A stretch of 19,947 nucleotides of DNA from DATDWC01 sp035289805 (lineage in GTDB: Bacteria > Patescibacteriota > Gracilibacteria > Peribacterales > Peribacteraceae), in contig DATDWC010000081.1 of the NCBI GenBank assembly GCA_035289805.1, positions 1-19,947 of the forward strand, written 5' to 3'. Shown one piece after another: positions 5,782 to 16,034 of this stretch. Positions within the stretch are counted from its first letter, which is position 1, and the number at the start of each line of letters is the position of its first letter. The position numbers were made by a program, and so were the translations under genes. The notes beneath the pieces were generated by a model. That model searched no databases, had not been told where the DNA came from, and saw only the letters and a program-made list of their open reading frames with translations.

Positions 5782-6105
5782 ATGACCGACTGCCTCTTCT
5801 GCCGCATCATTCGGAAAGAACTCCCCTCTACCATTGTGCATGAGGATTCCGAAGTGATTGCATTTAAGGATATCCATCCCAAAGCCCCGACTCACCTTCT
5901 CTTCGTCCCCAAGGAACACATCGAATCCGTGCTCACACTTACGGAAAATACAAAGGAAGTTCCTTCTATGCTCATCTGGAAAGCGAAGGAATTTGCAGCG
6001 GCTCATGGAATCCCAGGCTATAAACTCACCTTCCATTGCGGAAGAGAGGGTGGACAAATCGTAGACCATTTACATCTCCATTTGATGGCGGAACAGAAGG
6101 TATGA
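5782..6105 (+). CDS. HIT-family (histidine triad) nucleotide-binding protein, HinT-like
   Basis: 107 residues. The N-terminal CLFCRIIRKELPSTIVHEDS gives the CxxC-type start seen in many bacterial HinT proteins, followed by AFKDIHPKAPTHLLFVPKEHI. The catalytic H-x-H-x-H motif is DHLHLHLM near the C-terminus, preceded by CGREGGQIV. HinT-type enzymes hydrolyse nucleoside phosphoramidates such as AMP-lysine; the real substrate here is unknown. Placed 16 bp after tRNA-Lys and 18 bp before the alpha-2-macroglobulin gene, it may be part of a transcript with both. Proximity to a lysine tRNA is curious given AMP-lysine chemistry, but probably coincidental. Confidence 0.9.
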   Translation: MTDCLFCRIIRKELPSTIVHEDSEVIAFKDIHPKAPTHLLFVPKEHIESVLTLTENTKEVPSMLIWKAKEFAAAHGIPGYKLTFHCGREGGQIVDHLHLHLMAEQKV

Positions 6106-6123
6106 TCGTATGATCGGCGCCAC

Positions 6124-9100
6124 ATGGCAAAGCTGCCCACTCTGCCGCCAAAATTTCATCAGTTTTTTAAGCGTTGGTGGAAAGCGGAGCAAATAAAAGA
6201 AGCAGTAGTGGTGATGGTGATCACGCTCCTCGTTACGATCCCGGTGTGGTACAGGCAGGAGCACAGGGTGCTCCAGGGTTCTGCTGCCGCTATTTCCACC
6301 GGTACCCGCTATGTAAAAGTTGCAACAGATTCGATCCTGCGTTTTGATTTCCCCGAGGCGATCGAAAAAGCGAGCGCAATGGAGAATCTCGTCGTACCGG
6401 AAGGTGTTACAGGTACGATCACATGGGAGGGAAATGTGATGCTCTTTACCCCGAGCGCGCCACTCACGATGGAAGAAACCTATTCCTTTGTGATGAAGGA
6501 AGGAGCAATGCTCGAGGATGGGCGGCCCCTGCAGAAGGAACTCACGTTCGTTTTCTCCGTGGAAGGGCCACCAAAAATCGTTTCTCGCATTCCAGCACCA
6601 GATTCTGTAGATATTCCGCGTGATGCCGTCATCACTATGATCTTCGATCGTCCGATGGTTCCGCTCGTTCACGTGTACGGGAAAGAGGAACTGCAGCTTA
6701 AGGACTGGAAGGTGAAACTGAATCCGGAAGTCGCCGGAAAGTGGCGATGGCTTGGAACAAGCACTGTGGAATTTAGGCCAAGCGAAGCTTTGCAACTTGC
6801 GACAAAGTACACCATGGATGTCCCCCCGGGAATCAAGAGTATCGCAGGAGATGAGATCGCCGAAAATTATTCCTGGGGGTTCGAAACCCTCCGTCCCAAA
6901 GTGATGAACACAGATCCCTACGAAGGTTCGGTCGGTATCGGACCGGATGCGAAGATCCGGATTTCCTGGAATCAGGAAATGAATGTGGAGGCCCTTCGAT
7001 CATTCGTCTCGCTTCAGCAAAATCTCGGAGATGCTCCTACAACTATTGGGGTGAAGATTTCCTATGGAACAAAGAAGGAAGGAAAGAATGAGAAAGAGGT
7101 AACAGATCCAATGACGATCATCGTCACTCCCGAAAAACCACTCCCCCTCGACTCTGTTTTCACCCTGCATATCGGTAAGGATGCCCCAGGCAGGCAAGGG
7201 AACCTTGGAATGCAGGAGGATTTTTCTCTCACCTTCCGCACGGCAGCACCATTCAAGATAGAGAGAACCGAAACGAATGAGTACGGAGTTCGACTCTACT
7301 TTAATAATCCCTATGAATCGGAGAAACTGAAGGATTTTATCGCAATCGATCCAAAGCCCGTGAATTGGGATGAGTTCGATCTCACGCGGGATGAGTGGGA
7401 AGGGAGCGCAACGCTTTCGCTTTTCCCCGAGCTTCGCCCAAGCACGGAGTACACATTCACGGTGAAGAAAGGATTACGTGATGTGTTTCAGCAGACACTC
7501 AAAGAAGACTATGTCATAAAGATGAGCACTCCCCCACTCCCTCCACGAGTGTTCATCCATAGCGAAGGAGAGTTTGGCATCTTCGAGAAGGAGAAACCTC
7601 CCATCTTCTACCTGAATGCCTTGAATGTGAGTCGCATGGATGTTGATTTCTCCCCACTTGCTCTCCGGGATTTCCTCTCCATCCAGCGCTCCAAAAAGCA
7701 GAACTACGAATACGCGCCAGCACTCACACAATTTGCTGGCTACGAGCATTGGAGCATCGATAAGCCAATAGAATCGAGGGATAGCTGGAATTCTCTGGCG
7801 TTCGATCTTGAGGAGAAACTGGGGAAGAAGCTCTCACCCGGGATCTACGCACTCACACTCCAAGCTCCGGAGTACATCGATTACCGAGGCGTAAAGATCG
7901 TTGAGCAGCAGTACTTTGCACTCACCAATATGGCGATCACTCTTAAGTACACGGGGAAGCATGCGCTCGTATGGGTGATTGATGTTGGTGATGGCACTCC
8001 AGTGGAAAATGCCGCGATCACCTTCCACTCGCTGAGTGGCGAGTCGAAGATGAAAGGAGTAACGGATGCGAATGGATTCTTCGAAGTGGATCTCCCGCTC
8101 AAGGAATTCTATCGGGCAAATGAGTGGGAAGATCCGGAGTTCTGGGTGACTGCGGAGAAGGAGGGTGATTTCGCCTTTGTCGGAAACTACTGGAATATGG
8201 GAGTGAATTCCTATGATTTTGGGTACGAGGAGGATTTTCTCTCTATTGATGAACCAGAGTACAAAGCAGAAACCTACCTCTACACCGAGCGCCCGCTCTA
8301 CAGAGCCGGCCAAACTGTTCACTTTAAAGGAATCGCACGGCTTCGCGATAGCAATGGAATGTTGCATCCCCCAATCGAAGGGAAGCGCTCCGCAAAGATC
8401 GTGGTGAAGGATTCGCAGGATAAGGAGATCTTCAGTCAGACTCTCCCGATCAACACCTACGGTAGCTTCAACGGAGATATTGCGATCGCAGAGGATGCTG
8501 CCCTTGGGACATACTCACTGCAAGCCACCGTGATTCCGGATTCCGATATAGCGCCACAGTACCAGTGGATGTACTTCGAGGTGCTGGCCTATAGGAAACC
8601 AGAGTACAGAGCATCGATCACTTTCCCCAAGGAGGATTATTTTGATCGTGAGACTTTGAATGCAGAGATCGAAGGAGCCTACTACTTTGGCGCTCCCATG
8701 GATGGAGCAACGGTGCATTGGGGAGCATTCTCCACAGATTACTTCTTCAATCGCTACACCGATGGTTGGTACAGCTTCAGTAACAGTGATACCTGGTGCT
8801 TCTGGGATTGTGAGCGTGGATCAAACTTCCTCGCAGAGGGAGAAGGAAAATTGGATGCGAAGGGCAAATACCAGATATCGCTCCCACTCTCCCTGGAGGG
8901 GAAGAATCTGAGCCAGGTCGTCTCGATCGAAGCCACGATTCTCGATCGTAATAATCAATCGGTAAGTGCCTGGGAATCTGTCCCCGTGCACCTCTCTTCC
9001 GTGTACGTCGGGATCCGTCCGGAAAACTACGGCGTCGAGCCGGGTGAGGAGGTGGAAGTAGCGCTTGTCACCGTGAATCCCGATGGCTCCCCTGCTCCAC

Positions 9101-12100
9101 GGAGAGAAGTAGAGCTTTCGCTCTTTAGCAGGGAGTGGAACACCATTCAGAAGAAAGGAGTGGATGGAAGCTACTACTACGAAAACGAAGTGAAGGATAC
9201 CTTCGTGAGTAAGAAGAGTGTGAGAACGGATTCCGATGGAAAGGTAATCGGGAGCATCATGATAGAAAAAGGTGGATCCTACAGAATCGTTGCAACAGTT
9301 CTCGATGATAAGGGGAGGAGATCTGAGGCCGGCACCGATATCTACAGTTACTCAAATACCTACTTTAACTGGCCACGGAGTAATAGCGACAGAATGGAGG
9401 TTGTGGCGGATAAGCCGGAGTACAAAGTTGGGGATACCGCAAAGCTGATCGTAAAATCCCCTTACCAAGGGAAAGGGGTAAAGGCACTCATCACCGTGGA
9501 GCGCGAAAATATCATAGAGAAACGTCTCCTCGATGTGGAAAGTAACGCACTCCCGATCGAAATTCCAATTACGGAAGATCTGATCCCGAATGCTTACGTT
9601 TCGATCGTTATACTTAAAGCACGTCAGGGGGAGACTTTCGATGAGAGCGGCCTTGATACCGGTCTCCCCGCTTTTGCAATGGGTCTCGAGCGACTCAAAG
9701 TGGAAACCGCACGCAAGGTAATGTCTGTGGAAATCACAACGAACGAAAAGAAGTACCTCCCTCGAGCAACCGTGAATGTGACACTACGCACCCGTGATGC
9801 TCTGGGGAAGCCGATCCCCGCCGAAGTCTCGCTGAGTGCAGTCGATATGAGCGTGCTCGCGCTCACAGGCTTCCAGAAGCCTGATCTCGTGCAGTTCTTC
9901 TATACTCTGCGCCCACTTGGCGTACGCACAGCACACATGCTCCTCTACATGCTGGAGCGATTTAAACCGGGATCCAAAGGTGGGGGTGGAGGATTTGGAG
10001 ATGAGCAGGGAAAGCGCGATACCTTTAAAGATACTGCCTACTGGAATCCGACGATCATGACGAATGAACAGGGCGAAGCTTCGGTTTCCTTCGTCCTTCC
10101 AGATAACCTCACAACATGGAAGCTGCTCGCCGTTGCACACAATAAGGAAAGCCTCTTTGGTGCGGAAGATGAGGAGATCATCGAAACAAAGCGCGTGATT
10201 GTGCGCCCCGTGCGCCCACGCTTTGCGGTACATAGGGACCAAATAGGTCTTGGAGCAATCGTCCATAACTTTACAGAGGAACCACAGACATTCACGGTGA
10301 CGCTCAAAGGAGAGGGCTTCCGCCACAAGGGTGATGATTCCCACCGTGTGCGGGTAGAACCCGGAGAGCAAACAAAAGTGGAATTCCCCGTAGAAATCAC
10401 CGCGATGGATAAGGTGAAGCTTAACTTTACTGCAGAAGGGGAAGAGCTCCGTGATGAAATCGAGGAGACAATCCCCGTGTACCTCTTCTCCGTTCCACAG
10501 GCCGTTGCAACGAGCGGTATAACAACAGAGAAGATTGAGGAAAGCGTCTACGCCCCAGATAAGGATCGCGCGCTCGATCTCAAACTCACTGCAACGCTCT
10601 CCCCGAGCCTTGCAACGTACCTCCCCGAGGGCTTGGAGTATGTCTCAGAGTTCCCCTACGGATGTTCTGAGCAAATTCTCTCCAGCCTGCTCCCCAACAT
10701 CGCACTCAAGTCTCTGCAAGGGTTTGAGGCATTCAAAATAGTCCCGGATGAGGAACTGAACCAGAAAGTGACGAAGGGAATTGCATCTCTCTACCAAAAC
10801 CAGCGTGGAGATGGAGGGTTTGGCTACTGGCCGGAGAGCTACGAAAGTTCTCCATCGCTCACGGCATACATCGCATTTGGACTCGAGCACGCAAAACGGG
10901 AAGGGTTCACCGTGGATCAAAATGTCCTCGATCGCGCGTACCAATACCTCCTCGATGTCCTGCGAAAACCACCAGATCCTACGAAACCCTGGTTCATGAG
11001 CGATACGATCCGTGCACAAATCCTCTTTACACTCGGTGAAGGGGGCAGGACGGATGTTGCACTCCTCAATAATCTCTACGAGAAGAGAAAAGAACTCCCC
11101 CTCTTTGCTCAGGCTTTCTACGTGATGGCTCTGCAAAAAGGAGGTTCATCTGTTGCAAGCAAAGCGAAGCAGCTCCGTACCGAGATTCAGAATAACGCCC
11201 GGGTGAGCCCTCGTGGTGTCCACTTCGAAGAAAACGATGTTCGGGATTATAGGTGGTCCATGAACACGAATGCGAGGACAACCGCTCTCGTGCTCATGGC
11301 ACTCCTTCGCGGGGATAGCACGGATGCATTGATTCCCCGTACCATCCGCTACCTCCTCTCAATTCGCGAAGATGGACATTGGGATACCACGCAATCAACT
11401 ACCTTTACCCTCCTCGCCTTTACGGAGTATCTGGAAAAAACAAAGGAGCTCGATGCAGAGATGACTGCATCGCTCTCACTCAATGGAAAAGTGGAGAAGT
11501 CTGCACCATTCAATAAAGAGAACATCCTCTCACGAGAAGAAATCATCCTCACTCAGGAGAAGCTGAAGGAAGCTGCGTTCAACACAGTCACGATTGGAAA
11601 AGAAGGCACCGGGCAGCTCTACTACGATCTCCTGATGTCCTACGTCTGGCTTGCAGATGAACTGCCACCCGTGGAAGAAGGCATGAGCATCATGCGAAAC
11701 CTAGAACCCGTAGAGAAGGATGATCCAGGCTTGCGTGCAGGCACAAACCACCGCGTTACCCTCACAATCACAGTTCCAGAGGATCGGCACTTTGTAGCAG
11801 TAGAGAGCCCACTCCCCGCAGGAATGGAGGCAATTGATCTCCATCTTGCAACGAATCAACAATCGCTCGGAGAAGAGGTAAACCAAAAGACCTACGAGAG
11901 TTGGGAAGATTGGTGGATGAGCCGCAATTGGTACTTTACCCACACCGAGTATCGCGATGATCGTGTGTTCCTCTTTGCGGATATGTTGCCTGCCGGTGTC
12001 TACACCTATGAGTATCTCGTACGGGCAACAACCCCAGGAACATTCTACGAGCGACCAGCGAGAGTATACGAAATGTACTTCCCGGAAAACTTTGGGCAAA

Positions 12101-12141
12101 CCGCCGGTGGTACCGTCACTATTGATGCTGCACGTGAATAA
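6124..12141 (+). CDS. Alpha-2-macroglobulin family protein, membrane-anchored, with thioester motif
   Basis: A 2005-residue protein. A short cytoplasmic N-terminus and one membrane helix (about residues 26-42, KEAVVVMVITLLVTIPVWY) anchor it, followed by bacterial Ig-like/MG domains. Landmarks are ETYLYTERPLYRAGQTVHFKG (about 713-733, the MG2-type motif, here split over the limit of quotation), a Gly-rich GGGGGFGDEQGKRDTF segment (about 1285) at the bait/pre-A2M-domain position, TAYWNPTIMTNEQGEA, and YGCSEQ with Cys1514, Glu1516 and Gln1517 forming a CxEQ thioester site. The thioester helical barrel follows (GDGGFGYW, ARTTALVLMALLRGD, HWDTTQSTTFTLLAF). Such proteins trap attacking proteases covalently. 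The frame is open throughout and its end overlaps or abuts pbpC, matching the yfhM-pbpC pairing of E. coli. The thioester is predicted active from motif only. Confidence 0.92.
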   Translation: MAKLPTLPPKFHQFFKRWWKAEQIKEAVVVMVITLLVTIPVWYRQEHRVLQGSAAAISTGTRYVKVATDSILRFDFPEAIEKASAMENLVVPEGVTGTITWEGNVMLFTPSAPLTMEETYSFVMKEGAMLEDGRPLQKELTFVFSVEGPPKIVSRIPAPDSVDIPRDAVITMIFDRPMVPLVHVYGKEELQLKDWKVKLNPEVAGKWRWLGTSTVEFRPSEALQLATKYTMDVPPGIKSIAGDEIAENYSWGFETLRPKVMNTDPYEGSVGIGPDAKIRISWNQEMNVEALRSFVSLQQNLGDAPTTIGVKISYGTKKEGKNEKEVTDPMTIIVTPEKPLPLDSVFTLHIGKDAPGRQGNLGMQEDFSLTFRTAAPFKIERTETNEYGVRLYFNNPYESEKLKDFIAIDPKPVNWDEFDLTRDEWEGSATLSLFPELRPSTEYTFTVKKGLRDVFQQTLKEDYVIKMSTPPLPPRVFIHSEGEFGIFEKEKPPIFYLNALNVSRMDVDFSPLALRDFLSIQRSKKQNYEYAPALTQFAGYEHWSIDKPIESRDSWNSLAFDLEEKLGKKLSPGIYALTLQAPEYIDYRGVKIVEQQYFALTNMAITLKYTGKHALVWVIDVGDGTPVENAAITFHSLSGESKMKGVTDANGFFEVDLPLKEFYRANEWEDPEFWVTAEKEGDFAFVGNYWNMGVNSYDFGYEEDFLSIDEPEYKAETYLYTERPLYRAGQTVHFKGIARLRDSNGMLHPPIEGKRSAKIVVKDSQDKEIFSQTLPINTYGSFNGDIAIAEDAALGTYSLQATVIPDSDIAPQYQWMYFEVLAYRKPEYRASITFPKEDYFDRETLNAEIEGAYYFGAPMDGATVHWGAFSTDYFFNRYTDGWYSFSNSDTWCFWDCERGSNFLAEGEGKLDAKGKYQISLPLSLEGKNLSQVVSIEATILDRNNQSVSAWESVPVHLSSVYVGIRPENYGVEPGEEVEVALVTVNPDGSPAPRREVELSLFSREWNTIQKKGVDGSYYYENEVKDTFVSKKSVRTDSDGKVIGSIMIEKGGSYRIVATVLDDKGRRSEAGTDIYSYSNTYFNWPRSNSDRMEVVADKPEYKVGDTAKLIVKSPYQGKGVKALITVERENIIEKRLLDVESNALPIEIPITEDLIPNAYVSIVILKARQGETFDESGLDTGLPAFAMGLERLKVETARKVMSVEITTNEKKYLPRATVNVTLRTRDALGKPIPAEVSLSAVDMSVLALTGFQKPDLVQFFYTLRPLGVRTAHMLLYMLERFKPGSKGGGGGFGDEQGKRDTFKDTAYWNPTIMTNEQGEASVSFVLPDNLTTWKLLAVAHNKESLFGAEDEEIIETKRVIVRPVRPRFAVHRDQIGLGAIVHNFTEEPQTFTVTLKGEGFRHKGDDSHRVRVEPGEQTKVEFPVEITAMDKVKLNFTAEGEELRDEIEETIPVYLFSVPQAVATSGITTEKIEESVYAPDKDRALDLKLTATLSPSLATYLPEGLEYVSEFPYGCSEQILSSLLPNIALKSLQGFEAFKIVPDEELNQKVTKGIASLYQNQRGDGGFGYWPESYESSPSLTAYIAFGLEHAKREGFTVDQNVLDRAYQYLLDVLRKPPDPTKPWFMSDTIRAQILFTLGEGGRTDVALLNNLYEKRKELPLFAQAFYVMALQKGGSSVASKAKQLRTEIQNNARVSPRGVHFEENDVRDYRWSMNTNARTTALVLMALLRGDSTDALIPRTIRYLLSIREDGHWDTTQSTTFTLLAFTEYLEKTKELDAEMTASLSLNGKVEKSAPFNKENILSREEIILTQEKLKEAAFNTVTIGKEGTGQLYYDLLMSYVWLADELPPVEEGMSIMRNLEPVEKDDPGLRAGTNHRVTLTITVPEDRHFVAVESPLPAGMEAIDLHLATNQQSLGEEVNQKTYESWEDWWMSRNWYFTHTEYRDDRVFLFADMLPAGVYTYEYLVRATTPGTFYERPARVYEMYFPENFGQTAGGTVTIDAARE

Positions 12142-12151
12142 TATTCTCAGC

Positions 12152-14530
12152 ATGGTGAAATCTCACAAGTTCCTCTCTCTTCTCTGTGGGGGTGGGGTTC
12201 TACTCATCGCATTCGTAGCAATACCGCTTCCGCAGAAGCTACAGGAGCGCTCCACGAGGGCACCGCTTCGCATAGAGGATCGAAACGGCACCATTCTCTA
12301 CGAATCTTTCGACCCATCCTACGGAGCACATCGCTTTGTTCCCTACAATGAGTTACCACCCGTACTCATCACAACACTCATCACAACGGAGGATCGCTCT
12401 TTCCGTATGCATCTTGGAGTGAGCATTCGCGGCATTGCGAGGGCCATGATCCAGAATCTGCGCTCGGGGAGAATCGTCTCTGGTGGAAGCACCATCACTC
12501 AGCAACTTGTGAAGATCCGGATGAAGACAGAGAGGAGAGGGTGGATTTTGAAGGGATACGAGGCACTCCTCGCAATCAAAATGGAGCTCGCGCTGACGAA
12601 GAATCAAATTCTCGAGGCGTATTTGAACGAAGCATACTTCGGTCATCAGGCATACGGAGTTGCGGCAGCAGCGGAAACCTACTTCGGGAAATCCGTACAC
12701 GAGCTCTCGCAGGCAGAAATGGCACTCCTCATTGGCCTCCTTCGATCTCCTTCGACTTACGACCCCTTTAAAGATCTTGAAGCCGCAGAGGAGCGGAGAA
12801 ACATAGTCCTCAGTCTCCTTAAGGAAACTTCGAATCTGAGCGAAGAAGAGAGAGAGGAATTCTCCAATGAACCACTCTCGCTTGCAGAAGATCGCATCGA
12901 TATCCGTGCTCCACACTTTGTGCAGTGGCTCCTTACAGAGCATGAGGATGCACTGCTGAATCGCGAAAGTATTCGCACCACGATCGATGCAAATCTCCAA
13001 AGGGAGGTAGAGGACGTGATTCAGTATCAGCTTAAGAAGCTGCAGGGGAAGAACGTGAGTTCTGCTGCGGTCGTTATCCTGGATAGTGATACCGGGGAGA
13101 TCCTCAGTATGGTGGGATCAAGTGATTTCTTCGATGAAGAAAATGATGGTGAGGTGAATGTGGCGATTTCTCCAAGGCAACCTGGTTCTGCGCTCAAACC
13201 CTTTACCTATGCTCTGGCTCTGGAAGATGGAAAAACAGCAGCAACGACCGTTGCCGATACCGATGTACAAATGCTCACACAGGAAGGAAACCCCTACACT
13301 CCACGGAATTATGATTACGAGCACCACGGCCTCGTTCGGTATCGGGAAGCTCTCGCAAACTCCTACAACATTCCAGCAATCAAAGTTGCAGGCGAAGTAG
13401 GGGTTTCGAGAATTCTCACACTCCTTAAAGCAGCAGGTATTACGACTCTCAAAGAGGATCCGGAGTTCTACGGCGTCGCACTCACCCTTGGCGATGGCGA
13501 AGTATCGCTCCTGGAGCTCACCAAGGCATACGCTATTTTCCCGCGGCTGGGGCAGACGTTGCCACTCCGTGTTTTTGATGAGGAGGAAAAAATCGAAACA
13601 CAGGAAGAGACACGAAAAGTTCTCTCTCCACAGGTTTCATGGCTCATCTCCGATATCTTAAGCGATTCCTCAGCACGCATTAGTGAATTTGGATTAGAAA
13701 ACCTTCTGGAATTCCCCTATCCCGTTGCAGCAAAAACTGGGACGACCCGGAATACGCGTGATAACTGGGTCATTGGCTTTACTCCCCATCGGCTCGTCGG
13801 GGTATGGGTTGGGAATGCCGATAACACTCCTATGCGTGGGACCACTGGCATTACAGGGGCTGGCCCAATCTTCCACGATGCTATGGAACTTGCCATGCGC
13901 TCACTCCCGAAAGATGACTTTGCAAAGCCCGAAGAAATAGGAGAGAAAGAGATTTGTGCGACCTCGGGGAAGCTCCCTTCAGAAGCTTGCGACAGGAGAA
14001 TGACGGAATACTTCATCCGCGGAACAGAGCCAATGGAAGTGGATACGATGCACCAGATTCTTTCGCTTGATCGGCGGAACGGCCTCCTCGCAGGGGAAGA
14101 ATGTGATCCAAAGTTCATACAAAAGGAAAACTTCATTCTCTATCCGCCAGAACTCCTCTCTTACGCACGCAAACAGGGATACAGGGAGCCACCGAAAGAC
14201 TATTCTCCTCTCTGCAGCAAGCAGGGTGGACCGGTTGCGAGTGATGATGATGAGAAGAATACATCCTCATGGATTCGTATTGTTCATCCACAAATCGGCG
14301 ATAGCTTCCTCCTTGATCCCCTCATCCCGGATACCTCGGAGAAAATTATTCTTGAGGCCGAAGCGAGCCCCGATATACGCGAAGTGCATTGGTTTATTGA
14401 TGAAACCGAAATCGGCATCGGGGAGCCACCGGATTTTCGCATTGCATGGCAACCCCATGAAGGCAACTGGCGTATTCGAGTAATAGCAGGTGAGCATGAA
14501 AGTATGGTGAGAATCAGCATTCTCAAATGA
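12152..14530 (+). CDS. pbpC: Penicillin-binding protein 1C (bifunctional peptidoglycan synthase)
   Basis: 792 residues from ATG 12152; an in-frame ATG at 12125 would overlap the A2M gene by 17 bp and add nine residues. A membrane helix (residues 8-24) precedes a GT51 glycosyltransferase domain with catalytic Glu80 in TTEDRSFRMHLG, then GGSTITQQLVK and LEAYLNEAYFG. The transpeptidase domain has SALK (Ser346 nucleophile, Lys349), SYN (404-406) and KTG (528-530), so all three penicillin-binding motifs are intact. The C-terminal about 90 residues match the BiPBP_C domain typical of PBP1C (HPQIGDSF...WFIDETEIG...W). It sits directly after the alpha-2-macroglobulin gene, with which it probably shares a transcript. 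In that pairing PBP1C is proposed to repair the wall where A2M guards against attack. Confidence 0.93.
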   Translation: MVKSHKFLSLLCGGGVLLIAFVAIPLPQKLQERSTRAPLRIEDRNGTILYESFDPSYGAHRFVPYNELPPVLITTLITTEDRSFRMHLGVSIRGIARAMIQNLRSGRIVSGGSTITQQLVKIRMKTERRGWILKGYEALLAIKMELALTKNQILEAYLNEAYFGHQAYGVAAAAETYFGKSVHELSQAEMALLIGLLRSPSTYDPFKDLEAAEERRNIVLSLLKETSNLSEEEREEFSNEPLSLAEDRIDIRAPHFVQWLLTEHEDALLNRESIRTTIDANLQREVEDVIQYQLKKLQGKNVSSAAVVILDSDTGEILSMVGSSDFFDEENDGEVNVAISPRQPGSALKPFTYALALEDGKTAATTVADTDVQMLTQEGNPYTPRNYDYEHHGLVRYREALANSYNIPAIKVAGEVGVSRILTLLKAAGITTLKEDPEFYGVALTLGDGEVSLLELTKAYAIFPRLGQTLPLRVFDEEEKIETQEETRKVLSPQVSWLISDILSDSSARISEFGLENLLEFPYPVAAKTGTTRNTRDNWVIGFTPHRLVGVWVGNADNTPMRGTTGITGAGPIFHDAMELAMRSLPKDDFAKPEEIGEKEICATSGKLPSEACDRRMTEYFIRGTEPMEVDTMHQILSLDRRNGLLAGEECDPKFIQKENFILYPPELLSYARKQGYREPPKDYSPLCSKQGGPVASDDDEKNTSSWIRIVHPQIGDSFLLDPLIPDTSEKIILEAEASPDIREVHWFIDETEIGIGEPPDFRIAWQPHEGNWRIRVIAGEHESMVRISILK

Positions 14531-14546
14531 AAGCGCTCGAAGAAAA

Positions 14547-15914
14547 CTATGCAGAGTATCCCGCCTCTTCCGCCTCCTTCTCCGAAGAGAATTCAATTCT
14601 ATTCTCTTCTTTGATCTTCTTTCCCTGTGTGGAATCCGCTGGGTAGTACTTCTTCCCGGTCTTTGAGGCGACAAACTTTTCTTCCACCTTCCCTTCCTCT
14701 TTGGATTCTTTTTTCTTCTCCTTCCTCTCAACTCTCTCCGCTTCTTCTGCACCCGCCTTCTTTGCCTCCTCCATCTCCCGATCGCGTTTAATCTGTTCCA
14801 ACATCTCCTTCGTAACAGGGAGCAGTGCCTTGATCGAGAGTCCTATGCGGCGCTCATCTGGTTCAATATTGATCACCTGTACATCCACTTTCTGACCGAC
14901 TTTGAGCACATCCGCAGGATCGCCGACTTTGTGATGCGCGAGCTCTGAGAGGTGCACGAGGCCATTGATATCACTCTCAAGTTTTACAAATGCACCGTAA
15001 TCCGTGAGGCGCATCACGGTACCCTTCACCTTCTTCCCCACGGGATACTTCTCTGCGATCTCCTCCCATGGATCCTTTTGGAGTTGCTTAATACTGAGCG
15101 AAAGCTTTTCGCCCTCGAGCCCGATCACCCTCACGGTCACCTGATCCCCCACTTTCACAAATTCCGAAGGATTCTTGACATGGCCCCACGCGATTTCGGA
15201 GATATGGACAAGTCCCTCTAATCCTTCGAACGTGACAAAGATACCAAAGTTCACAATGCCGCTCACGGCACCTTCCTTCACATCGCCCACCCGCAGACCC
15301 TCAAGCGCCTTGGCACGCTGCTCGGCCATGGCCTCACGCTCGGAAACCACGATCTTCCCCGCATCCTTATCGGTCGTAATAATTTTGACGATGAACGTAT
15401 GACCGATGAACTTTCCGAGTCGGGTGATGATTTCACTTGCATCCGCATTGGAAACTCGTGGGTAGTTGACTGGTGCAAGCTGCGAGACGGGGAGGAACGT
15501 GCGGATGCCATCGATATTCGCAAGGAGCCCTCCTTTGTTTGCTTCCTGCGGAACAAAGGGCATTGTGCCATCCTCTGCCATCAATGCATTAATGCGATCC
15601 CATGCCTTCTGCTGCGATACTCTGCGGAGACTCAACACGACCATCCCCTCCTCGTTCTCCTCCTCCAGCACCATCGCGGAGACGGGCGATCCCACCGTAA
15701 GATTTTGGAAAGTACTGAAGGAATCCCTGAGCTCCTTCCCCGAAATAATGCCACTCGCGACTCCCTGAATATCAACGATGAGCTTGTTCTTTCCGCGGAA
15801 GAGAACTGTCCCCTCCAATACTTCACCGGGCTTCGCCGAAACAACAGCGGGAGACTTTTGCAAAAGCTCCTGCATGGCATCATTCCTACGATAAACTTTG
15901 GTGGTCTGGGACAT
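14547..15914 (-). CDS. rpsA: 30S ribosomal protein bS1 (four S1 domains, unusual tail)
   Basis: 455 residues from ATG 15914 (MSQTTKVYRRNDAM); an upstream ATG at 16013 is in frame but adds an Ala/Arg-rich stretch unlike S1. Four S1 RNA-binding repeats lie at about 28-98, 115-195, 210-280 and 297-370. Repeats 3 and 4 are the most canonical (VNFGIFVTFEGLEGLVHISE and LTDYGAFVKLESDINGLVHL). S1 unwinds and docks mRNA on the 30S subunit, important where Shine-Dalgarno sites are weak, as in this window. A Lys/Glu-rich linker (about 378-415) leads to a terminal block of about 40 residues (KTGKKYYPADS...KIKEENRIEFSS...EAEEAGYSA) that resembles an Ada-type metal-binding module without its cysteines. The gene converges on pbpC with a 16-bp gap and no terminator seen. 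Confidence 0.92.
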   Translation of the reverse strand: MSQTTKVYRRNDAMQELLQKSPAVVSAKPGEVLEGTVLFRGKNKLIVDIQGVASGIISGKELRDSFSTFQNLTVGSPVSAMVLEEENEEGMVVLSLRRVSQQKAWDRINALMAEDGTMPFVPQEANKGGLLANIDGIRTFLPVSQLAPVNYPRVSNADASEIITRLGKFIGHTFIVKIITTDKDAGKIVVSEREAMAEQRAKALEGLRVGDVKEGAVSGIVNFGIFVTFEGLEGLVHISEIAWGHVKNPSEFVKVGDQVTVRVIGLEGEKLSLSIKQLQKDPWEEIAEKYPVGKKVKGTVMRLTDYGAFVKLESDINGLVHLSELAHHKVGDPADVLKVGQKVDVQVINIEPDERRIGLSIKALLPVTKEMLEQIKRDREMEEAKKAGAEEAERVERKEKKKESKEEGKVEEKFVASKTGKKYYPADSTQGKKIKEENRIEFSSEKEAEEAGYSA

Positions 15915-16034
15915 GAGAGAACAGGGCAGCAAGGGGAGAAAGTAAGAGAGAAACATATCCGCACCCCGTCTTGCTGCAGCACGGGAAGATAAGAGGACTC
16001 TAGTCCAAAGCAAACCGCGCTGACAAGCACTTTT

